Assembly: GCA_038562555.1 (NCBI GenBank)
Contig: JBCFBK010000072.1
Location: 1 to 22,387 of the forward strand
Source: JBCFBK01 sp038562555
Lineage (GTDB): Bacteria; Bacteroidota; Bacteroidia; Bacteroidales; Prolixibacteraceae
DNA: 22,387 nucleotides
Direction of reading: 5' to 3'
A program made the translations under genes and the position numbers. Below the pieces are notes generated by a model. It was not told the DNA's origin, ran no database searches, and saw only the letters and a program-made list of their open reading frames with translations. Shown here piece by piece: positions 1-6,676 of this stretch; position 1 is the stretch's first letter; the number at the start of each line of letters is the position of its first letter.

Positions 1-1846
1 TCCGCAATGCCGCCTCAATGTCGGCCTTGTAGCACAGCGCCTGCAGTTTGCCTGAGGCCAGCAAAAAGCTGTCGGCTAAGTGTTCCATCCCCTGATCAAT
101 CAACATATCCCTGAAGATCTCCAAGTTCCTGGCTTTTACAGGCCCGTCATATTTGTCGATTTCCTTAAAATTCGGATAAACGCACCACTGCCCGATCTCA
201 TGACTGACCACCGGTTGCGCATACTTGCTGACAAAATCCGACCAATCATAGTCCGTCCGTGGTGGCTCCGCATTGATCATGCTTTTTAGTCCTTCTCCCC
301 AGCGCTGGATCCTTGGTTCGGGCGTGTTCAGATAATCATTCACGTCCAAAATAGGCCAACCCGCACCCGAAGTATAGATCCGGCGGCTGTCCTTGTTTTT
401 CCAGTAGGTGACGAACTCCCCGAGAAACGCATTCTGATTGGCGCCGCTGGGTTCATTTCCGTAGACCAACATACAAAACGAAGGGTGATTACCGTATTCG
501 CGGACCATTCGTTCACTTTCTTCATAGAGATATTGATCGAACGGCTTGCCGTCGCCAATAGTCGTCGATTGGTTGGCCCACGACGAACATTCCACCTGGA
601 GGTAGAATCCGGCCTTGTCGGCCGCAGTAAATGCGGCTTTGGGTGGGCACCAGGAATGAAAACGCATGTGATTCAGTCCGTGATCCCGGCAAATTTTAAA
701 AATCCTGGCCCACTCTTCTTCGCTTGTTGCCGGATAACCGGTCTTGGGGAAAATGGCGCATTCAAGGGTTCCGCGCAAAAAAACCGGTTGACCGTTGATC
801 AGCAGCTTACGGCCTTCCCGGGTAAATTCGCGCATGCCGAAAGGTGTCCGGAAGGTGTCCGCCATTTCAGTTGCAGCATCTTTCAATATGGCTGACAGCT
901 CGTAAATTTCAGGATGGAATTCGCTCCAAAGCTTCACATTATCCCCCATCGGATATTCAATGGTGAGGGTACTCTCACCGGGCGTCAGTTCGAAATCGCC
1001 GGGCAATTCCGGCACATTTCCGGCGCCATCGGTTTTCAGCGCAAGCGTCACTTTCGCAGCTTTTCCTGTGCGGTTGCTGACCTCGACTTTGGCCGTTATC
1101 TTCTTACCCGCTATGTCGGGAAACACCTGGATATTGCGGATATTCACCTGCGAACGCGCCTGAAGAGACAATTCCCCGGCAATCCCGTTCCAGTTCGTTT
1201 GGGTGTGGTCGGAAATGCTGTGTGAATTCATCCCCGGATCAATTTCCTTCACGCGGTTATCAACGCAAATCGTCAGCATATGCTTTCCCGGGGTGAGCAG
1301 GGAGGAAAGATCGTACAGGTGCGGCGTTCCCAGGGAATTTCGCATCCCCGCTTCCTGATCGTCCACCCATACGCGGGTTTCCCAGTGACAGCGTTCCAGA
1401 AACAGATCGATTTGTCTGTCTTTCCAGTCGTTTGGAATAGTCACTTCTTTTTGGTACCAGGCGGCGCCCTGGTAGTGTTTCAGCGGCTGCAGCCAGAAAG
1501 GAACCTTGAAGTTATCCGGCTGGCGATATTTTTCGTATGCCGGGCTTTTGAAAAACGTACTGTCGAGGATCTGGCCCGTCCATGTCGTCTCCAGGTTCAC
1601 ATCAGGTCCCTTGCCATTCGAGTTCATCGATCCCGGCAAAGTAACCCGGTCTTCGAACTTGCCGGAGTACCATTTCCCTGCTATCCCTTCATCGTTCGGG
1701 TCGGCAGCAAAACGCCATTCGCCCGCCAGGTCGATCTTTGTCACAGGCTGGCGTCCGCAGCCAGCAATGATGATTAGGCACAAACCTGCAATCAGGCAAA
1801 GAATTCTTCCTTTCCGGTTGTTCTTTTTAGCCGTTTCTCCATCCAC
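1..1846 (-). CDS. Glycoside hydrolase family 2 lipoprotein (3' part beyond window)
   Basis: Retaining exo-glycosidase of family GH2 (beta-galactosidase/glucuronidase/mannosidase superfamily), probably anchored in the outer envelope. Reading from a GTG at 1846, a basic N-terminus and hydrophobic stretch lead to a lipobox I-A-G-C with the lipidated Cys at residue 30. Next come the sugar-binding jelly roll (WYQKEVTIP region), an immunoglobulin-like domain and the TIM barrel. The acid/base Glu is residue 465 in YGNEPSG and the probable nucleophile is Glu550 in SHEIGQW; the 85-residue spacing fits GH2. The frame stays open to base 1, so the C-terminus is missing. The start is uncertain: GTG at 1858 and TTG at 1873 are also in frame, there is no in-frame ATG, and upstream lies repeat DNA. 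It is the last seen gene of a transporter-SGNH-GH2 cluster. Family is secure; substrate (beta-galactoside, glucuronide or other) cannot be read from the sequence. Confidence 0.9.
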   Translation of the reverse strand, partial: MDGETAKKNNRKGRILCLIAGLCLIIIAGCGRQPVTKIDLAGEWRFAADPNDEGIAGKWYSGKFEDRVTLPGSMNSNGKGPDVNLETTWTGQILDSTFFKSPAYEKYRQPDNFKVPFWLQPLKHYQGAAWYQKEVTIPNDWKDRQIDLFLERCHWETRVWVDDQEAGMRNSLGTPHLYDLSSLLTPGKHMLTICVDNRVKEIDPGMNSHSISDHTQTNWNGIAGELSLQARSQVNIRNIQVFPDIAGKKITAKVEVSNRTGKAAKVTLALKTDGAGNVPELPGDFELTPGESTLTIEYPMGDNVKLWSEFHPEIYELSAILKDAATEMADTFRTPFGMREFTREGRKLLINGQPVFLRGTLECAIFPKTGYPATSEEEWARIFKICRDHGLNHMRFHSWCPPKAAFTAADKAGFYLQVECSSWANQSTTIGDGKPFDQYLYEESERMVREYGNHPSFCMLVYGNEPSGANQNAFLGEFVTYWKNKDSRRIYTSGAGWPILDVNDYLNTPEPRIQRWGEGLKSMINAEPPRTDYDWSDFVSKYAQPVVSHEIGQWCVYPNFKEIDKYDGPVKARNLEIFRDMLIDQGMEHLADSFLLASGKLQALCYKADIEAALR

Positions 1847-1856
1847 TCCGTTTCGC

Positions 1857-1912
1857 ACCCTGAAACCCTGCAACCTTTCTACCTTGTCACCTTGCAACCC
1901 TGTGACCTTTCC
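1857..1912. repeat. Octameric tandem microrepeat, seven units
   Basis: Seven consecutive 8-bp units in exact register, plus-strand consensus ACCyTknn (first five bases nearly invariant, last two or three free). It lies in the spacer between the GH2 and SGNH genes and is directly followed by two heptamer blocks. It may overlap the extreme 5' end of the GH2 frame if an upstream start is used. Function unknown. Confidence 0.8.
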
Positions 1913-1940
1913 CCGGTCTCCGGTCTCCGGCCTCCGGCCT
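1913..1940. repeat. Heptameric tandem microrepeat CCGGyCT, four units
   Basis: Four 7-bp units: CCGGTCT twice, then CCGGCCT twice. It directly abuts the octamer block, with no unrelated sequence between. It is GC-rich and has no stop codons, unlike the AGCTAAT-type blocks elsewhere in the window. Function unknown. Confidence 0.8.
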
Positions 1941-1950
1941 CCTTCGTTCG

Positions 1951-1978
1951 CTATGCCCCATGCCCTATGCTCTATGCT
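1951..1978. repeat. Heptameric tandem microrepeat CyATGCy, four units
   Basis: Four 7-bp units in register, CTATGCC, CCATGCC, CTATGCT, CTATGCT, ten bases after the CCGGyCT block. Together with the two preceding blocks, about 110 of the 167 bases between the SGNH stop and the GH2 start are microrepeat. No terminator or promoter could be recognised in the remainder (1979-2013). Confidence 0.8.
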
Positions 1979-2013
1979 ATTTACCGATCTCACCTTCAGT
2001 TCCATTTCCGTCT

Positions 2014-2727
2014 TTATTTAAAGTATTTCATAATCTCGTTTGCAATCAGTTCATGCCCTTTCTCGTTCGGATGATTTACCTGCGACATAAAATCTTTCAG
2101 ATTCCTTCCCTCAGCCACCTCCCGCTCAAACTGACCGAAGCTGTCGGCCAACCCGATCCGGTAAGCCGCTGCCAGTCCGGCAAGCATAGCTGAAAATTGC
2201 TCAAGTTCATTCTCTTCGGCCATGACCGGTACGCGCATATCCGGGGAAGGAGTCATCAGAATAACGGGAATGCTCTCATCCAATGCCGCCTCGATCATGA
2301 TTTCCATAGCTTCTTTGGAGACTTCCAGGCCGATATTCCGGTCATTCAGCGCATAATCCAGAAAAAGAAGGTCCGGTTGATGGGTCAGTACATCGCTTTT
2401 GAATCTTTTTACTCCCTGTAAGGAATTTTCACCCCCTATTGCCGTTGTAATCACATTGATAACGGCATAAGGATATAATTCCTTTAGTCGTTTTAAAACC
2501 TGATGCGGATAGGCTTCAAGCGTTCTCACATCGGGCGTTGCAAAATACCCGGCCGGCACCGAATGCCCGTGGAATACCAGGTTGATGGTCCGGTTTTCCG
2601 GCCATTTCTTTTGAAGTTCTGTTTTTAATTCAGACAAATAGGTACTATCGGCAATTTGCCCGAAACATAAGCTGCGTCCGCTCAGAAACAGCAGCAGGCA
2701 AGTGATGAGCGTCATGTTTATTCGCAT
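2014..2727 (-). CDS. Secreted SGNH/GDSL-family hydrolase
   Basis: Probable carbohydrate esterase or lipase of the SGNH superfamily, 237 aa. Residues 1-24 form a signal peptide ending near CFGQ. Block I is G54-H55-S56 (GHS instead of GDS) with Ser56 the probable nucleophile. Block II has G98/G99 in the AIGGEN motif, block III has N128 in the LDYALND motif, and block V has H219 in VNHPNEKGH. The usual Asp three residues before the catalytic His is Gln216, so the Asp of a standard triad is missing or replaced. ATG at 2727 gives a complete signal peptide; a second Met is residue 5. It lies between a sugar transporter and a GH2 enzyme in the same orientation, which suggests removal of acyl groups from a glycan. 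Substrate not determinable; a role as an acetyl esterase is inference. Confidence 0.82.
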   Translation of the reverse strand: MRINMTLITCLLLFLSGRSLCFGQIADSTYLSELKTELQKKWPENRTINLVFHGHSVPAGYFATPDVRTLEAYPHQVLKRLKELYPYAVINVITTAIGGENSLQGVKRFKSDVLTHQPDLLFLDYALNDRNIGLEVSKEAMEIMIEAALDESIPVILMTPSPDMRVPVMAEENELEQFSAMLAGLAAAYRIGLADSFGQFEREVAEGRNLKDFMSQVNHPNEKGHELIANEIMKYFK

Positions 2728-2766
2728 CGGTTCTATATTAAATTAATTCAGTTTTCACAAGGAATG

Positions 2767-2801
2767 CGCTAAAAGCTAACAGCTAATAGCTAATAGCTAA
2801 G
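2767..2801. repeat. Heptameric tandem microrepeat AGCTAAn, five units
   Basis: Five 7-bp units in register (CGCTAAA, AGCTAAC, AGCTAAT, AGCTAAT, AGCTAAG) in the 84-bp gap between the transporter stop and the SGNH start. The same heptamer recurs at 4447-4488. Because 7 is not a multiple of 3, the TAA/TAG in the unit falls in every frame on the plus strand, and TAG does so on the minus strand. Confidence 0.82.
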
Positions 2802-2811
2802 GAGCTCGCCA

Positions 2812-4212
2812 CTATTTCCTGTTCTTAAAAAACTTCTCCACTTCCTCCAGGCTCTTCCCTTTTGTTTCCGGCAGCTTTTTCAGGATAAACACGAATCCGG
2901 ACAAACAAATGAACGCATACAGCCAGAACGTGCCGCTGGCTTTCAGCAGATTATTTAAAATCGGGAATGTATAGGTCAACGCAAAACAGGCGATCCACAG
3001 GGCGCTTGTCGCAACTGCCATGGCCGAACCACGGACGCTGTTGGGAAAAATCTCAGCGAGCACCACCCAGGTGATCGGCGCCAGCGACATGGCGTAGGTA
3101 GCAATGGCAAGGACCACCATGACCAAAACCACAATCCCTTTTAGCCCGAAGAAATAAGCGGAGCCGAGCAACAGATAGATGACTGCCAGGCCCAGCGATC
3201 CGAGCAACATCAGGTTACGCCTCCCCCAGCGGTCGACGGTCTGCATGGCCACAAGCGTGAATACGAGGTTCACGATCCCGGTGATAACAATATTGAATAA
3301 CATATCCCCAACGGAGTAACCGGCTGAGGTGAAAATCTCTTCCGCATAATTAAAAATGACGTTAATACCGCACCACTGCTGAAAAACAGCCAGGACAATG
3401 CCGATCACCATCATTGGGCGCAACCGTTTTGAAAACAGTTCCTTTTTGCTGGCTCCGGCTGCTGATTCCCGAAGTGTCTGCCCGATACTCGCCCCTTCCG
3501 TCTGAGCATAAACGTTGCCGCCGATTTTGGCCAGAATGTCCAGCGCCTTCTTTTCCCGGCCCGACTTGTACAGGAAGCGCGGGCTTTCGGGGATCAGAAA
3601 TGCCAGAATGAAAAATGCTGCCGCCGGCAGCGTTTCGGCCCAAAACATCCACCTCCAGCCCGTTTGTCCGTTCCACGACTGCAGGATTATTTCGTCCGAA
3701 ACACCTGCAGGTACTTTGTCGGCGATCAGGTAATTGACGATCTGCGCCGATAAGATACCGATAACGATGGTAAGCTGATTAACGGAAACCAACCTTCCGC
3801 GTTGATGGGCCGGTGAAATCTCGGCAATGTACATCGGCGAAAGGGCCGACGCCAGCCCGATCCCCAGTCCGCCGATCAGCCGGTAAATAATAAAGGGAGT
3901 GAAATGATTCACCGCTCCCGTACCCACAGCAGAGAGGGTAAACAAGGCGGCGGCCAGAATCAGGGGCAACTTGCGTCCGAACCGGTCGGCCAGATAACCC
4001 GATGAAATGGCGCCAAACAAACACCCGATCAAGGCGCTGCTCATCGCCCAGCCTTGCAGGTGAGGCGAACCGGTGATGTCAAAAAAACGTTCGTAAAAAG
4101 GTTTGGCACCCCCGATTACTACCCAGTCGTAACCAAACAGCAGTCCTCCCATGGCAGACACAAGCGTGATCCCGAGAATAAACCGCTTGTTGTAGATGAT
4201 CCGTCCTTCCAT
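2812..4212 (-). CDS. MFS sugar porter (XylE/galactose-type sugar:H+ symporter)
   Basis: Inner-membrane sugar importer of the Major Facilitator Superfamily sugar-porter family, 466 aa, the usual length, with about 12 membrane helices. Family signatures are all present: GGLLFGYD at 22-29 in helix 1, ADRFGRK at 75-81 in loop 2-3, the helix 5 motif QLTIVIG at 146-152, PESPRFL at 208-214 before the central loop, the helix 7 motif QQWCGIN near residue 277, a second DRWGRR motif in the C-half, and PETKG at 448-452. The overall pattern is closest to xylose/galactose/glucose proton symporters, but residues alone do not fix the sugar. It is the first gene of the minus-strand cluster with the SGNH and GH2 genes and is divergent from an AraC regulator, so it probably imports the product released by those enzymes. 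Confidence 0.93.
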   Translation of the reverse strand: MEGRIIYNKRFILGITLVSAMGGLLFGYDWVVIGGAKPFYERFFDITGSPHLQGWAMSSALIGCLFGAISSGYLADRFGRKLPLILAAALFTLSAVGTGAVNHFTPFIIYRLIGGLGIGLASALSPMYIAEISPAHQRGRLVSVNQLTIVIGILSAQIVNYLIADKVPAGVSDEIILQSWNGQTGWRWMFWAETLPAAAFFILAFLIPESPRFLYKSGREKKALDILAKIGGNVYAQTEGASIGQTLRESAAGASKKELFSKRLRPMMVIGIVLAVFQQWCGINVIFNYAEEIFTSAGYSVGDMLFNIVITGIVNLVFTLVAMQTVDRWGRRNLMLLGSLGLAVIYLLLGSAYFFGLKGIVVLVMVVLAIATYAMSLAPITWVVLAEIFPNSVRGSAMAVATSALWIACFALTYTFPILNNLLKASGTFWLYAFICLSGFVFILKKLPETKGKSLEEVEKFFKNRK

Positions 4213-4231
4213 TTTATTGATTTAGTTTACT

Positions 4232-4239
4232 CAAAAATA
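4232..4239 (-). promoter_or_regulatory. Candidate Bacteroidota -7 element for the transporter operon
   Basis: On the minus strand 4239-4232 reads TATTTTTG, an exact match to the Bacteroidota sigma consensus TAnnTTTG, about 20 bp before the transporter ATG. The upstream -33 TTTG is not clear (a TTTTAG lies about 16 bp upstream). Chance matches are common in AT-rich spacers. Confidence 0.4.
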
Positions 4240-4261
4240 CGGTGAAACCGGCTAACTAAAA

Positions 4262-4330
4262 ATGAACAATCCTGTGAAAATATGGACAATCTGATCATAT
4301 TAAAACCATGTTTGTCCCCCGAACCATGTT
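4262..4330. promoter_or_regulatory. Two 9-bp direct-repeat pairs, candidate AraC-type operators
   Basis: Pair one: ATGAACAAT at 4262-4270 and ATGGACAAT at 4282-4290, offset 20 bp (8 of 9 identical). Pair two: AACCATGTT at 4304-4312 and at 4322-4330, offset 18 bp (9 of 9). A related ATGATCAAT is at 4344-4352. Offsets of about two helical turns in direct orientation are typical of AraC-family half-sites, and the pairs lie between the divergent AraC and transporter genes. Binding is inferred. The spacer 4213-4492 otherwise holds a candidate promoter and microrepeats. Confidence 0.45.
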
Positions 4331-4388
4331 ATTTATTAGAAGAATGATCAATGTCGTCCAATATTTTTTATATTTTTAAACCGCAGGA

Positions 4389-4432
4389 CGGAAACCGGAA
4401 ACGGGAAGAAGGGTGGCAAGGCAGTAAGGTTC
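4389..4432. repeat. Microrepeat blocks: CGGAAAC heptamer then AAGG octamer
   Basis: 4389-4402 is CGGAAAC twice, followed by a weaker GGGAAGA unit. From 4409 an 8-bp period begins (AAGGGTGG, CAAGGCAG, TAAGGTTC). The octamer is the reverse-complement flavour of the block at 1857-1912 (which reads nnCArGGT on the other strand). The order heptamer block, octamer block, heptamer block echoes the spacer at 1857-1978. Confidence 0.6.
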
Positions 4433-4446
4433 TTGGTCCTACTAAC

Positions 4447-4488
4447 AGCTAATAGCTAATAGCTAAAAGCTAATAGCTAAAAGCTTCT
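4447..4488. repeat. Heptameric tandem microrepeat AGCTAAw, five to six units
   Basis: Five exact-register units (AGCTAAT or AGCTAAA) at 4447-4481 plus a decayed sixth (AGCTTCT) ending four bases before the AraC start codon. The ribosome-binding region of that gene is therefore made of repeat DNA. Same family as 2767-2801. Confidence 0.83.
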
Positions 4489-4492
4489 TATT

Positions 4493-5362
4493 ATGAAAAA
4501 ACAAGACGGATTTCCCGGACAACTGAGTTATGTGATTCCCGATAAAATTCTGGAACTGGTGAGAAGCAACCCGCTGATAGCCGATCTGCACATTACCGAT
4601 ATTGGCTATTATCCGCAGGCCAGGCATCACTTTCGTGAGCGGAAGGAAGGAATTTCGCAAACCATTCTGATTTATAATGTCCACGGCAAAGGATTCATCA
4701 CGGCCGGCGGGATTCGGCACGAACTACCGGCCGATCATTTTTTTGTCATCCCGGCAAATGTTCCGCATGCTTATTCAGCCGATGACCATGATCCCTGGTC
4801 GATCTACTGGATCCATTTTGCCGGCCCCCGGTCACGGTTATTCCCGGCGGCGGTGCTTCAGCCGGTTCCGGTTGAGCGGATCCCCACCTCGAGAATCACC
4901 GAGCGGATTGATTTATTCAATGAAATTTTCAGGAACCTGGAGCGGGGATTCAGCATCGAAACCCTGGAGTACACGAACCTTTGCCTGAACTATCTGCTGG
5001 CTTCATTCACGCACCTCCGCCAATTCCGGCTGGTCAAGGAAGGGAATGAAAAGGACCCGGTAAGCCAAAGTATCAATTTTATGCTGGGAAATCTGGACCG
5101 GAAATTAAAGCTGGAAGAAATGGCCGGGGAGGCAAGGCTGTCGGCGTCCCATTATTCACGGCTGTTTACAGAAAGGACGGGCCATTCGCCGCTGGAGTAC
5201 TTCACACAACTCAAAATACAGAGGGCCTGCCGGCTTCTCGACAACTCAGACTCGAGTATCGCCGAAGTGGCACGGGAAATGGGTTTTGAAGATCAGTTCT
5301 ATTTTTCCCGGCTCTTCCGCAAGGTCATGAATATGTCACCGCGGGAATACCGGAAACGATAA
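4493..5362 (+). CDS. AraC-family transcriptional regulator
   Basis: Ligand-responsive DNA-binding regulator of 289 aa. The N-terminal part is an AraC-type cupin sensor: residues 64-111 carry the HGKG, LPADHFFVIP and PHAY turns and the WIHFAG strand usual for sugar-binding AraC domains. The C-terminal part (about 190-289) is the double helix-turn-helix: helix pair one around 205-226 (MAGEARLSASHYSRLF) and pair two around 255-276 (IAEVAREMGFEDQFYFSRLF), ending with the family signature MSPREYR. No membrane or two-component domains are seen, so it is a soluble one-component regulator. It is divergent from the transporter-SGNH-GH2 cluster, and its likely targets are the direct repeats at 4262-4330. 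The ATG at 4493 is directly preceded by AGCTAAw repeats and no Shine-Dalgarno is visible. It converges on the eCIS operon; its stop codon lies in the T-tract of the opposing terminator. Confidence 0.93.
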   Translation: MKKQDGFPGQLSYVIPDKILELVRSNPLIADLHITDIGYYPQARHHFRERKEGISQTILIYNVHGKGFITAGGIRHELPADHFFVIPANVPHAYSADDHDPWSIYWIHFAGPRSRLFPAAVLQPVPVERIPTSRITERIDLFNEIFRNLERGFSIETLEYTNLCLNYLLASFTHLRQFRLVKEGNEKDPVSQSINFMLGNLDRKLKLEEMAGEARLSASHYSRLFTERTGHSPLEYFTQLKIQRACRLLDNSDSSIAEVAREMGFEDQFYFSRLFRKVMNMSPREYRKR

Positions 5363-5400
5363 AAAAGAAAGCGCCATAGCCGGTGAAGGCATATGACGCT
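5361..5400 (-). terminator. Rho-independent terminator of the eCIS operon
   Basis: Read on the minus strand, 5400-5370 forms an imperfect hairpin. The arms pair AGCG with CGCT, CATA with TATG (one mismatch between them) and GCC with GGC (one bulge), around a 6-nt loop. It is followed at 5369-5361 by a run TTCTTTTTT. It sits 23 bp after the stop of the patatin gene. On the plus strand the same hairpin has no clear T-tract, so it would serve mainly the minus-strand operon. Confidence 0.72.
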
Positions 5401-5422
5401 CCTGCTGTTTAACATGCTCTTT

Positions 5423-6655
5423 TCAGAGCGGAATATTTATTTCTTCCCTCACCTTTTTATAGGCCGGCCAGTCAAAACCGCGGAGGAAGGCTGCAGCCGA
5501 CTCTGCTCCCCTGCGGAACAGGTCGACCTGGGCTTCCGGGCTGATCGCAAAATTAAGCCAGTCATGATCGCCAATGTCGATTTTACCGATCAGCATCCGG
5601 TAATCCGGATTTTTCAGAATGAAATCAAAATCGTGCAGATGCCTGATCGAATTGAACATCGCCCCAAACAGGTTCAGCGGAGAGCTGATGGTGTTGAGTG
5701 TATTCCGGTCGACGCCTAAGCGGACGCCGAAGGTGGGCAGTCGCGGAACGGTGTTGCTCTTATGGAAAACATTGACCGGAAAGTTCGACATGATACCCCC
5801 ATCCACAAAAAACACCTCTTTGGGTACAGGTCCATGGTAACTGACCAGTTCTTCCCATCGCTGTTTGGCCTCTTTCCCCTGCGGAATACGGTTGAGCCGG
5901 AGCGGTTCAAAAAAGTAGGGAATTGACATCGAAGCCCGGACATATAACGCAGGATTTACCTTTTCAGGCTCCTTCCAGTAAAGCGAACTCATGCATGGGA
6001 ATTCAACCTTGGTCTCCGTGTTGAGTTCGGCCGAGATGATGGCCAGGCGAGCTTCAAGGCCATCAATCGTCTTATTGATCCCGCTTCTTATTTTAAGGTC
6101 CGGAGGTAATGTGCCAAACCGGATTTTCAGTTCTTCCTGAGAGGTAACCCCATATTTTTTCAGAAAATCCTCAAGCCACCGGGTAAAGTCATTGCCAGGA
6201 TTCAAGCCGAGTTTATCAAAAATATCGTCGAGCACCTGCCAGCCTTTCCAGATCAGCTTAACCCGCCTTGCTTTCCGGATCAGGGCTTCGATAAAGTCCT
6301 TTGCGTCATCATCGCCATCCACAAAATCGAACAGATTTTTATTGACCAGCTCTTCGATCACCAGCAGTGATTTCTCCTGTGAAATATCGCCCAGGCCTGC
6401 CAACAGCATGGCGTTGATCGATCCGGCAGAGGTACCTGCCAGACTCAGGAAGCGGATACCTGCCTGTTCCAGCACGTAGGTATACCCGATCAGCGCCACA
6501 CCCAGCACACCTCCTCCTTCCTGCACCAGTTCCACATACTGATTTCCTTTTCCGTCAAGGACATCCGAGAACTGTTTCTCACTGATCCTCTCCCTTTTTA
6601 AATCTTCAATGATTTTAACCACAGACGGGTTCTCTGTAAAATCGGCAATTTTCAT
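5423..6655 (-). CDS. Patatin-like phospholipase, last gene of the eCIS operon
   Basis: Serine lipid acyl hydrolase of the patatin family, 410 aa. The oxyanion-hole loop is G47-G48-G49 in QEGGGVLG. The nucleophile elbow is G74-T-S-A-G78 with Ser76, and the dyad Asp is D275 in the FVDGGIMSNFP motif, so all catalytic elements are intact and in family order. No signal peptide or membrane helix is seen, so the protein is cytoplasmic or packaged. It starts 21 bp after the stop of the CHAP hydrolase gene and ends just before the operon terminator, so it is co-transcribed with the eCIS genes. Possible roles are an eCIS cargo toxin that attacks target membranes, a host-cell lysis factor that helps release particles, or an unrelated enzyme that happens to be co-transcribed. 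The family call is firm; the role is inference. Confidence 0.9.
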   Translation of the reverse strand: MKIADFTENPSVVKIIEDLKRERISEKQFSDVLDGKGNQYVELVQEGGGVLGVALIGYTYVLEQAGIRFLSLAGTSAGSINAMLLAGLGDISQEKSLLVIEELVNKNLFDFVDGDDDAKDFIEALIRKARRVKLIWKGWQVLDDIFDKLGLNPGNDFTRWLEDFLKKYGVTSQEELKIRFGTLPPDLKIRSGINKTIDGLEARLAIISAELNTETKVEFPCMSSLYWKEPEKVNPALYVRASMSIPYFFEPLRLNRIPQGKEAKQRWEELVSYHGPVPKEVFFVDGGIMSNFPVNVFHKSNTVPRLPTFGVRLGVDRNTLNTISSPLNLFGAMFNSIRHLHDFDFILKNPDYRMLIGKIDIGDHDWLNFAISPEAQVDLFRRGAESAAAFLRGFDWPAYKKVREEINIPL

Positions 6656-6676
6656 CGTTTTATCTTTTAGTTTTCG

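Noticed and set aside
1792..1842. ATG at 1842 in another frame of the GH2 region, encoding a 16-residue peptide, as a sign of a frameshifted GH2 start
   Set aside because: The GTG-initiated frame already gives a complete basic N-terminus, hydrophobic stretch and lipobox. A frameshift is not needed.
1857..1978. CRISPR array
   Set aside because: Units are 7-8 bp and contiguous with no spacers, and no cas genes are nearby.
4361..4378. Plus-strand promoter for the AraC gene in the AT-rich run
   Set aside because: TATATTTT lacks the final G of TAnnTTTG and no TTTG -33 box is evident at the right distance. It is too weak to annotate.
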